Of a stretch of 57,284 nucleotides of DNA, positions 41,772 to 49,191 are shown piece after piece. The notes beneath the pieces are model-generated. The model was not told the origin of the DNA, did no database searches, and saw nothing but the letters and a program-made list of their open reading frames with translations. A program made the position numbers and the translations under genes. Every line of letters starts with the position of its first letter. Position 1 is the stretch's first letter. Location of the stretch: assembly GCA_002320005.1 (NCBI GenBank), contig DCJK01000019.1, positions 1 to 57,284 on the forward strand, read 5' to 3'. Origin of the DNA: Firmicutes bacterium UBA1702. GTDB taxonomy: Bacteria; Bacillota; Clostridia; Peptostreptococcales; Anaerovoracaceae.

Positions 41772-42986
41772 TTATCTGTAAACTATTTTGCCGTTAAATA
41801 CCGTCATCCTGCATTTTCCCAGAACTTTTTCTCCTGCAAAAGGTGTGGCTCTGCCTTTGGAAATAAACGTATCCGGGTCAATCACATATTCTTCTGTTAA
41901 ATCCCATATGGAAAAATCGTTACCTATAGGTATGTTAAATCGTTTTCGCGGGTTCACCACCAGAAGTTCCATGAGTTTCCGGAAGCTTATCACGCCCTTT
42001 CTTACCAGATGGGTGTACATCAGCGGAAAGGCTGTTTCGATTCCGGTGATACCGAAGGCGCTCATGGCCAGTCCTTTGTCTTTTTCCTCCTCTGAGTGCG
42101 GTGCATGGTCCGTCGCTATCATGTCGATAATGCCGTCCTTGATTCCTTCAATAAGGGCTTCTCTGTCGTCCGATCCTCTCAGAGGCGGATTCATCTTGAA
42201 TCGGCCCTCTTCTCTTAGATTCGTCTCATCAAGAATCAGATAGTGGGGTGCGGTTTCGCATGTTATGTTCACGCCTTCTGCCTTTGCCTTGCGAATTATA
42301 TCCACACTTTCCTTTGCCGAAACATGACACACGTGGTAAGCACAGCCTGTTTCTTTTACCAGCCTTATATCTCTTGCTATCTGGGCATATTCACTTTCGG
42401 AGCATATTCCTCTGTGGCCGTGAGTACGCGCATATTCTCCGTCATGTATGTAACCGCCCTTCAGCAGAGAGTTGTCTTCGCAATGGGCCGATATTACTTT
42501 TCCCAGAGACTTTGCTTTAAGCATGGCCTCTCTCATCATGTCTTCACTCTGAACTCCTCTTCCGTCATCGGAAAAGCCTGCGGCAAAGGGTGCCATTACG
42601 GCCATATCAGCCAGTTCTTTTCCCTGCTGGGAACGAGTTATGGCAGCAAAGGGTCTGACATCTATCACTGCGTCCTTCTGTATTATATCCAGCTGCTGCT
42701 GCAGGTTTTCCATGCTGTCAGGCACAGGTTTAAGATTTGGCATGGTACATACAGCTGTATAGCCTCCTGCAGCGGCAGCAAGGCTTCCTGTGGCAATGGT
42801 TTCCTTATAAGAAAAACCCGGTTCTCTGAAATGTACATGTACATCGCAAAAACCGGGTAAAGCCACTAATTCCGCACTATTGAGCTTTTCGCATACTTCG
42901 TCAAATGAAGAATCCTCCAAAGCATATGTAAGCTTCGGTGCGTCAAGTTCAACGTCTGTTTTCTTTACTTTGTCAAATTCTCTCAT
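41772..42986 (-). CDS. pyrC: Dihydroorotase, class I
   Basis: 404 residues from ATG 42986 (RBS GGAGAGGAAG). The frame runs open to 43067, but that part is the attenuator leader and is unlikely to be translated. Metal-binding DVHVHFREPGFSYKET, AHCEDNSLL, CHVSAKES, IATDHAPHSEEEKDK. It cyclises carbamoyl-aspartate to dihydroorotate. First gene of the pyr operon, placed 17 bases after the attenuator T run. Confidence 0.94.
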   Translation of the reverse strand: MREFDKVKKTDVELDAPKLTYALEDSSFDEVCEKLNSAELVALPGFCDVHVHFREPGFSYKETIATGSLAAAAGGYTAVCTMPNLKPVPDSMENLQQQLDIIQKDAVIDVRPFAAITRSQQGKELADMAVMAPFAAGFSDDGRGVQSEDMMREAMLKAKSLGKVISAHCEDNSLLKGGYIHDGEYARTHGHRGICSESEYAQIARDIRLVKETGCAYHVCHVSAKESVDIIRKAKAEGVNITCETAPHYLILDETNLREEGRFKMNPPLRGSDDREALIEGIKDGIIDMIATDHAPHSEEEKDKGLAMSAFGITGIETAFPLMYTHLVRKGVISFRKLMELLVVNPRKRFNIPIGNDFSIWDLTEEYVIDPDTFISKGRATPFAGEKVLGKCRMTVFNGKIVYR

Positions 42987-43002
42987 GAGCTTCCTCTCCA
43001 AC

Positions 43003-43131
43003 AAAAAAGTCCTGCCAGAAAGGCAAGACAAATACGCATCAAACATCTGCACAACACCGGTCTGCAAAAACCATGTGCAAAATATTATCTGTTTTCTGTT
43101 GCGGTTTAATCTTGCCGATCTCTCTGTATCG
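43003..43131 (-). promoter_or_regulatory. PyrR-type transcription attenuator in the pyr leader
   Basis: On the minus strand the leader contains CGATACAGAGAGATCG (43131-43116), a short stem capped by CAGAGAG, which matches the core of the PyrR-binding loop (ARUCCAGAGAGGYU in Bacillus). Its 3-prime end runs into GGCAAGA (43116-43110). At the far end is a terminator: GTCTTGCC (43029-43022) with GGCAGGAC (43016-43009) followed by TTTTTT (43008-43003). GGCAAGA is complementary to TCTTGCC of the terminator stem, so the binding loop, antiterminator and terminator are mutually exclusive, as in PyrR systems. pyrR is not in the window. Confidence 0.75.
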
Positions 43132-43154
43132 TTTTTAAAGATTTATCCTCATAG

Positions 43155-43183
43155 AATATACCATAAGAGCCCCCGTTTGTCAA
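43155..43183 (-). promoter_or_regulatory. pyr operon promoter
   Basis: Minus strand TTGACA (43183-43178), 17-base spacer, TATATT (43160-43155), about 20 bases before the PyrR-type loop. Confidence 0.75.
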
Positions 43184-43207
43184 CGAAGGCTCATTAAAAA
43201 TACAATT

Positions 43208-43291
43208 TTATTTGTCTTCTGTTTCTTTCCTTAAAGATATCATTAAGCAAATGGCAGCAGCAAGCTCCATATGCATTCTTTGTTCAGACAT
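43208..43291 (-). CDS. Possible small protein, 27 residues
   Basis: ATG at 43291 follows AAAGGGGT at a normal distance. The frame reads MSEQRMHMELAAAICLMISL then RKETEDK and stop at 43208. It has a short hydrophobic middle. No homology is claimed; the ELAAAIxL stretch recalls tiny subunits of Na+-pumping decarboxylases, but that is a weak resemblance. It lies just upstream of the pyr promoter and downstream of the J-domain gene. Coding status is unproven. Confidence 0.35.
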   Translation of the reverse strand: MSEQRMHMELAAAICLMISLRKETEDK

Positions 43292-43409
43292 AAATTAACC
43301 CCTTTCATTAGACTTGTTTTTGTCTGACAAGAGGGGTTCACTTCAGATTGGCAAATACCCGGCGGTTTCAAACTCCCGGATAAAAACGGCTGTTCATAAG
43401 CAGCTGATT

Positions 43410-44072
43410 TTATAGGCAGCATAAGACAGGCATGCCCATATATGCTCCACCGCCGCAGCACAGGTTGAGACAGAGGAATGTTGTACATATCTGTCCCAGA
43501 TAATTGGTCTTTCCCATGGACGGATTGCCTCCGTACCTGGCACTCCTCTGCTGATATCTGTTTTCGCCTCCCTGCAGCTGTGACAGGAGACTGGCGTAAT
43601 AAAAGTTATTGGGTTCGAAGGCACATGCTGCCTTGGCATGCTCCAGAGCCTCCGCATTGTTTCCTATGCGATAATTAGCAAAGGCACTGTAATAGTACCA
43701 CGGTCCCTTTCTGTCCTTTACCTGTTCAAGGACATTGAGACCTTCTCTGTAATATCCGTTCTGAATGTAGTTAAGGGCAGAACGCATATATTGTTCATCC
43801 TGGCTTTCCGTTTTCTGAGACTGCTGTCCTCCAAAACCTCCAAATCCCCAGAAGTCATCTGCATTTCCGGCTCCCGGAACCTTTCCCTGCCTCATATCCA
43901 TTATGGCACTGTAGGCCTGCTGCACTTCTTTGAATTTTTCCTCGTAGGCCGCCTGATTGGGATTTCCCACATTGGCATCAGGATGGTACTTACGGCTGAG
44001 AGTTCTGTATGCTTTTTTTATCTCGTCATCGGTGGCATTGCTGCTTACACCGAGCACTTTATATGGATCCAT
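43410..44072 (-). CDS. J-domain (DnaJ-like) protein
   Basis: 220 residues. Residues 1-62 are a J domain (DPYKVLGVSSNATDDEIKKA, RTLSRKYHPDANVG) with the HPD motif that stimulates DnaK. Then a Gly/Phe-rich linker (DFWGFGGFGGQQ) and a TPR-like helical region (LNYIQNGYYREGLNVLEQ, GNNAEALEHAKAACAF). The C-terminus is cysteine-rich and hydrophobic (TFLCLNLCCGGGAYMG). No zinc-finger or substrate domain of true DnaJ, so it is a specialised J-protein. Nine bases downstream of the DUF5685 gene. Confidence 0.88.
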   Translation of the reverse strand: MDPYKVLGVSSNATDDEIKKAYRTLSRKYHPDANVGNPNQAAYEEKFKEVQQAYSAIMDMRQGKVPGAGNADDFWGFGGFGGQQSQKTESQDEQYMRSALNYIQNGYYREGLNVLEQVKDRKGPWYYYSAFANYRIGNNAEALEHAKAACAFEPNNFYYASLLSQLQGGENRYQQRSARYGGNPSMGKTNYLGQICTTFLCLNLCCGGGAYMGMPVLCCL

Positions 44073-44081
44073 CTGTTTCTC

Positions 44082-44951
44082 CTAATTTATTATTTCCTCC
44101 GGCAACTGAGTCACCCCGGTTTCTTCGGCGGCTTTGAATCCGGCCTTTGCTTTTCCGAATCTTACCCATACACCGGAATATAATATATTTCTGAGTATTT
44201 CCACATTTTCCACCAACGGGAGCCTTTCAAAGGCATCTGTGCATTCTCCTATCATCAGCAGCAGCAGTTTCAACACCTGATTGTCGAAATCCTCATTTTT
44301 ATATATTCCTTTAAAAGGGTTGTAGGCGCCGCTCTTTATGTCATTTTCGATATCTTCATAAGCATCCAGCAGGTATATGAATTTACCCAGATAAAAGCCT
44401 ATCTTGTATAAATCTTCTTTCCAGCGATCATCTTTGTAAACGAAGATTTCCGCCATTATTTCTCCGAATACTCTTGCCGCTTTGTCAATATGGTCTGCTT
44501 TGGAGCTCTCAACTATAGACAGCATATTTAGTCTGTTCTCAACAAACTCCGCCTTTTCGGGATATCTTTCCTTTACCTTGCGGCATTTTTTGCCAAGGAC
44601 TCCCGCCATGAGTTTTTTGCTCAGTTTCTTCTCGTCTTTCCAGTCGTCAAGGCATTTATAATATGATAACAAAATACACATATCTGCGCAATAGTCTGTC
44701 ACTTCATTGCGTCTGCTGCAATGCTTCTTTACCGGGTGGAGCATGCAGTGACCGCAGGTGGTATTATCCTCGGCATCATACAGATCGCTGAGGAGCATCA
44801 CCAGAAAAGTCATGTCATAATTAAGTGTAAGGCGGCTCAAATTGCCGTATCTGCTTTTCAATGCATGACAGAGCCCGCAGTAGTAGCTGCGGTAAACCTC
44901 AAATTCTCTTATTTTAAGTTCCGGTTTATTTACAAGTACATATCCAAACAT
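44082..44951 (-). CDS. DUF5685-family protein
   Basis: 289 residues. N-terminus MFGYVLVNKPELKIREFEVY then SYYCGLCHALKSRYG and TTCGHCMLHPVKKHC. The cysteine pairs C-x2-C, C-x2-C and further Cys suggest a metal site. The remaining two thirds are helical (LLDAYEDIENDIKSGAYNPF) with an Asp-rich DAYEDIENDI block reminiscent of prenyl-binding or phytoene-synthase-like folds, which is only suggestive. Function unknown. Cotranscribed with a J-domain protein, implying DnaK recruitment to its substrate or membrane partner. Confidence 0.75.
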   Translation of the reverse strand: MFGYVLVNKPELKIREFEVYRSYYCGLCHALKSRYGNLSRLTLNYDMTFLVMLLSDLYDAEDNTTCGHCMLHPVKKHCSRRNEVTDYCADMCILLSYYKCLDDWKDEKKLSKKLMAGVLGKKCRKVKERYPEKAEFVENRLNMLSIVESSKADHIDKAARVFGEIMAEIFVYKDDRWKEDLYKIGFYLGKFIYLLDAYEDIENDIKSGAYNPFKGIYKNEDFDNQVLKLLLLMIGECTDAFERLPLVENVEILRNILYSGVWVRFGKAKAGFKAAEETGVTQLPEEIIN

Positions 44952-45032
44952 AATGCCGGTCCTTCCCCTTTTTTTCTTTCATTTTAGCAGAAAAAGCACA
45001 GCAAGTGTGTGCTTTTAGTGAATTATGTATAA

Positions 45033-45869
45033 TCATTGTCTGCTTGAACATCCGTCAACACCGCAGCTGGAACAGCTTCCGCTGCATCCTTCCGGCTTAG
45101 GTATACCATCCTGCTTGTCGGGATTAAAAGCATTAAGGCAGGCTTCCACCACAGGCTCAAGACCTTCAGTTTTAAGGCATTCTGCCATTCCTCTGTCACA
45201 GTTATGTGCAATTTCCGGATCCATGGCAAGCTTTGCAGCAGCCTTGATTCCATATCTTGATGCAATGTCTTCAATATGGCTTTCTCCGAATATCTTGTGC
45301 TGTCTGCCGCATTCAGGGCATACAAAGTAGGACATGTTCTCTACGATTCCCACTACCGGCACATTCATCAGATCCGCCATCTTTACAGCTTTTTCAACTA
45401 TCATGGCTACCAGTTCCTGCGGAGAGGTCACGATTACTATACCATCAACAGGCAGGGACTGAAACACTGTCAGTGCAACGTCTCCTGTTCCCGGCGGCAT
45501 ATCCACAAACATCACGTCTATATCTCCCCATACGACATCATTCCAGAACTGCTCCACTACTCCGGAAAGAACAGGTCCTCTCCATACCACCGGATCGGTG
45601 GTATCTTCCAGCAGAGAATTTATGGACATGGTTCTGATTCCGGTGTCAGTTATTACCGGCATTATTTCTTTGTCATTGCCCATGGCTTTTTCTATAAGTC
45701 CGAAAGCCTTTGGAATAGAAGGTCCTGTAATATCCGCATCAAGAACCGCTGTTTTGTATCCCATTCGCTGAGTAGCCACTGCAAGCATGGAAGTTATGGA
45801 TGATTTCCCCACACCACCTTTACCTGAAACTACGCCTATTACTTTTTTTACATTGGATTTATTATTCAT
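45033..45869 (-). CDS. Mrp/NBP35-type P-loop ATPase (Fe-S cluster carrier)
   Basis: 278 residues. Deviant Walker A GVVSGKGGVGKSSITSML at about 13-30, switch VDMPPGTGDVALTVFQSL and ENMSYFVCPECGRQHKIFG (C-x2-C shared by Mrp). Ends with a cysteine-rich tail (CSGSCSSCGVDGCSS) that is likely an extra cluster-binding site. Mrp proteins carry and transfer Fe-S clusters. Single gene, divergent from the acyltransferase across a region with a perfect 14-base palindrome. Confidence 0.92.
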   Translation of the reverse strand: MNNKSNVKKVIGVVSGKGGVGKSSITSMLAVATQRMGYKTAVLDADITGPSIPKAFGLIEKAMGNDKEIMPVITDTGIRTMSINSLLEDTTDPVVWRGPVLSGVVEQFWNDVVWGDIDVMFVDMPPGTGDVALTVFQSLPVDGIVIVTSPQELVAMIVEKAVKMADLMNVPVVGIVENMSYFVCPECGRQHKIFGESHIEDIASRYGIKAAAKLAMDPEIAHNCDRGMAECLKTEGLEPVVEACLNAFNPDKQDGIPKPEGCSGSCSSCGVDGCSSRQ

Positions 45870-45900
45870 TTTATTTCCTCCTCCTTGCGGGACAAATGAT

Positions 45901-45925
45901 ATTATACCACCATTTCCCGGGAAAT
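45901..45925 (-). promoter_or_regulatory. mrp promoter region with 14-base palindrome
   Basis: TATAAT on the minus strand (45906-45901) is preceded after five bases by the perfect palindrome ATTTCCCGGGAAAT (45925-45912), which sits in the -10 to -35 spacer. No good -35 hexamer is seen, so the palindrome may bind an activator or repressor. Confidence 0.45.
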
Positions 45926-45949
45926 AATACTCTATTTATTTAAAGATTG

Positions 45950-45979
45950 TTGCTTTTACGTGATTGTTTCGCATATAAT
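45950..45979 (+). promoter_or_regulatory. Promoter of the acyltransferase gene
   Basis: TTGCTT (45950-45955), 18-base spacer, TATAAT (45974-45979), about 32 bases before the start codon at 46011. Confidence 0.55.
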
Positions 45980-46010
45980 ATATGTTGATTAAAGCAGAGA
46001 GGTACAACAT

Positions 46011-47189
46011 ATGTCTGATAAAAGCAAAAAGACAGTTATCAAAAAACCGCCGGTGGTTTCTTACACAATATTATATGCTCTGGTTGCTCTTTTTCTTAAA
46101 CTTAAATGCAGAGCTTCCTATGACAGAAGCGGACTTGAGGGTCTTAAAGGTCCTGCTCTTGTCCTCTGTCCTCATGTATCAAACATAGATTTTCTGCTGG
46201 TGGCCGTGGCTCTTATGCCCATACGCCCCACCTTCGTAGTGAGCGAGCATTTTATGGCAAAGCCTCTTATACGCCGCTTTCTCAATCACATGCATGTAAT
46301 CTCAAAAAAGATGTTCTGTCCCGATATCAAAACCATTATCAGCATTCTCCGCGCTCGCGACAGCGGCAATGTGGTGGTTCTGTTTCCTGAGGGCAGACTG
46401 ACATGTATGGGACATTCTCTGCAGGTTACTGAAGGCACCGCCGAGCTGGTAAAAAAGATGGGTGTTGATGTATATACCGTAACCGAAAACGGCGCATATA
46501 AAACACTGCCAAAATGGGGAAAAGCCGGTTTAAGAAAAGGGCGTATTGAAGTAACCACAGCAAAGCTTCTGGAGGCAGACCAGATAAAGAGCCTCAGCGC
46601 GGAAGAAATAAATACAATAATTGATTCGGCCATTCTCCATGACGAGGACCATGTTCTGGAAGACGTAGAATACCGGTGCAGCCGGCCTGCAATGGGCCTT
46701 GACGGAGTTTTATACAAATGCCCTTCCTGCCTGTCTGAATTCAGCATGACTACAGACGACAGGCATATCAGATGCAGCTGCGGTTTCAGCTCGGAACTGG
46801 ACAACTACTATAATCTTCACGGGGGTCCTTTTAAAAAAATAAATGACTGGTATTTCTGGCAGGAATCTCAGATAGATATTGATACACCTCTGGAAAGCCC
46901 CACCATTCTGGCTGTTCCCGATTCAAGAGGTGATCTGAATCGCAATGCCGGAAAAGGAATCATAAAGATGGATCGAAATACGGTCTCCTTCAGCGGAACC
47001 TGTTTCGGAGAGCCTCTGGAATTTACCGAAGAAGTTTCCAATATCAAGGCTCTTCCCATGAGTGTAGGCGACCATTTTGACATGTATCACAAGAAAAAAA
47101 TGTACAACTTCATTCTTCAGCCTGACCCGCGTCATGCGATAAAATGGAGCATGTACATGGATAAAGTCACAAAACAGAGCAGAGAATAG
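46011..47189 (+). CDS. PlsC-type acyltransferase with C-terminal zinc-ribbon extension
   Basis: 392 residues. Acyltransferase domain with the H-x4-D motif His55 to Asp60 (CPHVSNIDFLLVAVAL), then FPEGRLTCMGHSLQVTEG (EGR) near 128 and an N-terminal hydrophobic segment (TILYALVALFLKLK). This is 1-acyl-glycerol-3-phosphate acyltransferase-like. After about residue 225 comes an extension with CPSC and CSCG (KCPSCLSEFSMTTDDRHIRC) like a rubredoxin or zinc ribbon, then a beta-rich region. This extension is not part of standard PlsC. Role: acylation of lysophosphatidate or a related lipid in the membrane. Two terminators follow. Confidence 0.85.
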   Translation: MSDKSKKTVIKKPPVVSYTILYALVALFLKLKCRASYDRSGLEGLKGPALVLCPHVSNIDFLLVAVALMPIRPTFVVSEHFMAKPLIRRFLNHMHVISKKMFCPDIKTIISILRARDSGNVVVLFPEGRLTCMGHSLQVTEGTAELVKKMGVDVYTVTENGAYKTLPKWGKAGLRKGRIEVTTAKLLEADQIKSLSAEEINTIIDSAILHDEDHVLEDVEYRCSRPAMGLDGVLYKCPSCLSEFSMTTDDRHIRCSCGFSSELDNYYNLHGGPFKKINDWYFWQESQIDIDTPLESPTILAVPDSRGDLNRNAGKGIIKMDRNTVSFSGTCFGEPLEFTEEVSNIKALPMSVGDHFDMYHKKKMYNFILQPDPRHAIKWSMYMDKVTKQSRE

Positions 47190-47204
47190 CATCTGCTCTG
47201 TTTT
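47173..47204 (+). terminator. First terminator after the acyltransferase gene
   Basis: AACAGAGCAGA (47173-47183) pairs with TCTGCTCTGTT (47192-47202), then TTTT. The stem overlaps the stop codon region of the gene (47187-47189). Confidence 0.7.
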
Positions 47205-47213
47205 AAGCCAAAG

Positions 47214-47252
47214 ACAGTGTGATAAGCAGTAAGGCTTATCACGCTGTTTTTT
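47214..47252 (+). terminator. Second tandem terminator
   Basis: ACAGTGTGATAAG (47214-47226) pairs with CTTATCACGCTGT (47235-47247, one G-T), then TTTTTT. Confidence 0.75.
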
Positions 47253-47261
47253 ATGTGCCTC

Positions 47262-47290
47262 TTGACGAGTAAACGTTCGTTTACTATAAT
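47262..47290 (+). promoter_or_regulatory. rsgA promoter with a perfect dyad filling the spacer
   Basis: TTGACG (47262-47267), 17-base spacer, TATAAT (47285-47290). The spacer is almost exactly the perfect 18-base palindrome AGTAAACGTTCGTTTACT (47268-47285). This is the position and size of a TetR-family operator. No regulator gene is adjacent. Confidence 0.75.
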
Positions 47291-47334
47291 GGATGCAGTT
47301 CACAATCTGTTATCAGATAAAAGCAGAGGGCAAT

Positions 47335-48393
47335 ATGGAAAAAATAAATGATATGAAGCGATATGGTCTGTCAGAAGCTTTTACAGTTTATTCGGAAGGC
47401 TTCAAAGACTTAACTGTAAGCAGAGTAATTTCGCAGCAAAAGGGACTTTACCGGCTTATTTCAGAGTATGGAGAAAAAAACGGTCAGGTATCCGGAAAAT
47501 TTCATTATAATGTACATACAATATCAGAATATCCGGCAGTCGGAGACTTTGTCATGACGGACTGGAACGAAAAAAATGACAGCGCTGTAATTCATCAGGT
47601 TCTGCCTCGACGCAGCTGTTTCATGCGAAAAGCTGCCGGCGGCACAGCACAGGAGCAGGTTGTAGCCGCCAATATTGACACGGCGTTTCTATGCATGGAT
47701 TTAAACAATGATTTTAACCTGCGCCGTTTGGAGCGTTATCTCGCAATTGCCTGGAGCAGCGGAGCAACGCCTGTTATCGTTCTTACAAAGTCAGACTTAT
47801 GCTCTGATTTAGACAGCAGGCTTTCTGCCATATCTGCTGTAGCTTCAGGAGCTGATGTTTTAGTCACAAGCTGCATAAACGACTTGGACTTTGAGGTACT
47901 ATACCCATATATTACGAAAGGAAAGACCTCAGCGTTCATCGGATCCTCCGGAGTGGGAAAATCCACCATAATTAACTGTCTTATGCATGAAAACCTATTG
48001 AATACCGGCAGTATCAGAAGCGATGGCAGGGGTCGCCACACTACGACACATCGTGAGCTATTTCTCCTGCCCTGCGGCGGCATGGTTATCGACACTCCGG
48101 GCATGCGAGAGCTGGGTATGTGGGATGCAGGCGATGGAATAAACACTGCTTTTTCGGACATTGATGCTCTGGCACTTAAATGCCGTTTCCGTAACTGCAC
48201 TCACTCGGGAGAACCGGGATGCGCCGTGCTTAAAGCTGCCGATAATGGCCTGCTATCAGCAGAGCGCCTCCGCTCCTATCAGAAACTCATGTGCGAAAAT
48301 CGATACATTGAGGATACAGAAGATTATTTAGCTGAGAAAAGGGAAAAATTCAAAAAAATCGCAAAATATAACAAGAATTTGCATAAAAGATAG
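47335..48393 (+). CDS. rsgA: RsgA-type ribosome-biogenesis GTPase
   Basis: 352 residues from ATG 47335 (RBS AGAGGGCA); the frame opens at 47293 but that overlaps the promoter. N-terminal OB-fold, then a circularly permuted GTPase: G4 VLTKSDLC comes before G1 SSGVGKSTIINCL and G3 IDTPGMREL, followed by a zinc-binding C-terminus with CRFRNCTHSGEPGCAV. RsgA matures the 30S subunit. It is longer than minimal RsgA (about 290-300) and is followed by a methyltransferase 11 bases later. This may be a second, accessory copy rather than the housekeeping gene. Confidence 0.9.
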   Translation: MEKINDMKRYGLSEAFTVYSEGFKDLTVSRVISQQKGLYRLISEYGEKNGQVSGKFHYNVHTISEYPAVGDFVMTDWNEKNDSAVIHQVLPRRSCFMRKAAGGTAQEQVVAANIDTAFLCMDLNNDFNLRRLERYLAIAWSSGATPVIVLTKSDLCSDLDSRLSAISAVASGADVLVTSCINDLDFEVLYPYITKGKTSAFIGSSGVGKSTIINCLMHENLLNTGSIRSDGRGRHTTTHRELFLLPCGGMVIDTPGMRELGMWDAGDGINTAFSDIDALALKCRFRNCTHSGEPGCAVLKAADNGLLSAERLRSYQKLMCENRYIEDTEDYLAEKREKFKKIAKYNKNLHKR

Positions 48394-48404
48394 GAAGGTA
48401 TTAT

Positions 48405-49121
48405 ATGGAATATATAAGAAGCAGGAAATATGACACTCCCGTCCTTCATGAAAAAATCATGGGACCAAATCCCGTCAAACTTACGGAAGAATTACTGCTT
48501 AATCATAATATCCCGCCCGGAAGCATTATTTGTGATCTTGGAAGCGGGCAGGGACTGACAAGTGTATTTCTTGCGAAAGAATACGGCTTTAAAGTCTATG
48601 CAGCAGATCTCTGGAGCGACCCTGAAGAAAACATGTTGTTTTTCACTAAAATGGGTTTAACGAAGGATCAGATCATTCCGGTAAAAGCAGATGCATCCCA
48701 CCTGCCGTTCAGAAAGGAATTCTTTGATGCTGTGGTGAGTGTGGATTCCTATAACTATTTCGGACGTGATCCGCGATATCTTGATGACAAGCTTCTGCCT
48801 TTCGTAAAAAGGGGTGGATATGTTTATATTGCAATTCCGGGTATGAAAAAAGATTGTCATCGTCACCTGCCACAGGAATTACTGCTGTCGTGGACCCCTG
48901 AGCAGCTTGACTACATGCACGATGCAAAATACTGGGCGAAAATTGTGAGTTTCTGCAGGGACGCCCGGGTACTTGCAGTTAAAGAAATGGAAAGCAGTGA
49001 AGAAGTGTGGGCAGACTGGCTTCGTCAGGAAAATCAGTATGCCGTGGGGGACAGGAAAGCAATGGATGCCGGAGGCGGTCGCTATCTGAACTTCATTTCA
49101 ATAATCTTAAGAAAAAAGTAA
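48405..49121 (+). CDS. SAM-dependent methyltransferase (class I)
   Basis: 238 residues. Motif I ICDLGSGQGLTSVFLAKEYG at about 44-63, VYAADLWSDPEENM and the later ADASHLPF and FDAVVSVDSYNYFGR are typical of a Rossmann-fold small-molecule methyltransferase. It has an N-terminal lead (MEYIRSRKYDTPVLHEKIMG). Substrate unknown. It is 11 bases downstream of rsgA, so the two share the dyad-controlled promoter. Confidence 0.82.
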   Translation: MEYIRSRKYDTPVLHEKIMGPNPVKLTEELLLNHNIPPGSIICDLGSGQGLTSVFLAKEYGFKVYAADLWSDPEENMLFFTKMGLTKDQIIPVKADASHLPFRKEFFDAVVSVDSYNYFGRDPRYLDDKLLPFVKRGGYVYIAIPGMKKDCHRHLPQELLLSWTPEQLDYMHDAKYWAKIVSFCRDARVLAVKEMESSEEVWADWLRQENQYAVGDRKAMDAGGGRYLNFISIILRKK

Positions 49122-49124
49122 AGA

Positions 49125-49157
49125 AAACGGTGCAGTCTTTGCCGTTCTGCACCGTTT
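49125..49157. terminator. Convergent terminator
   Basis: AAACGGTGCAG (49125-49135) pairs with CTGCACCGTTT (49147-49157). It separates the methyltransferase (plus) from the dynamin-like gene (minus). Confidence 0.75.
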
Positions 49158-49191
49158 CATATTGTTCTCTAAAAAACTGCATGGACAGTTG

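Noticed and set aside
42987..43067. N-terminal extension of pyrC by 27 residues
   Set aside because: It is the terminator and antiterminator of the attenuator, and the ATG at 42986 has the RBS.
43243..43657. Minus-strand frames overlapping the end of the J-domain gene
   Set aside because: They lack RBS and family similarity and overlap a confident gene in another frame.
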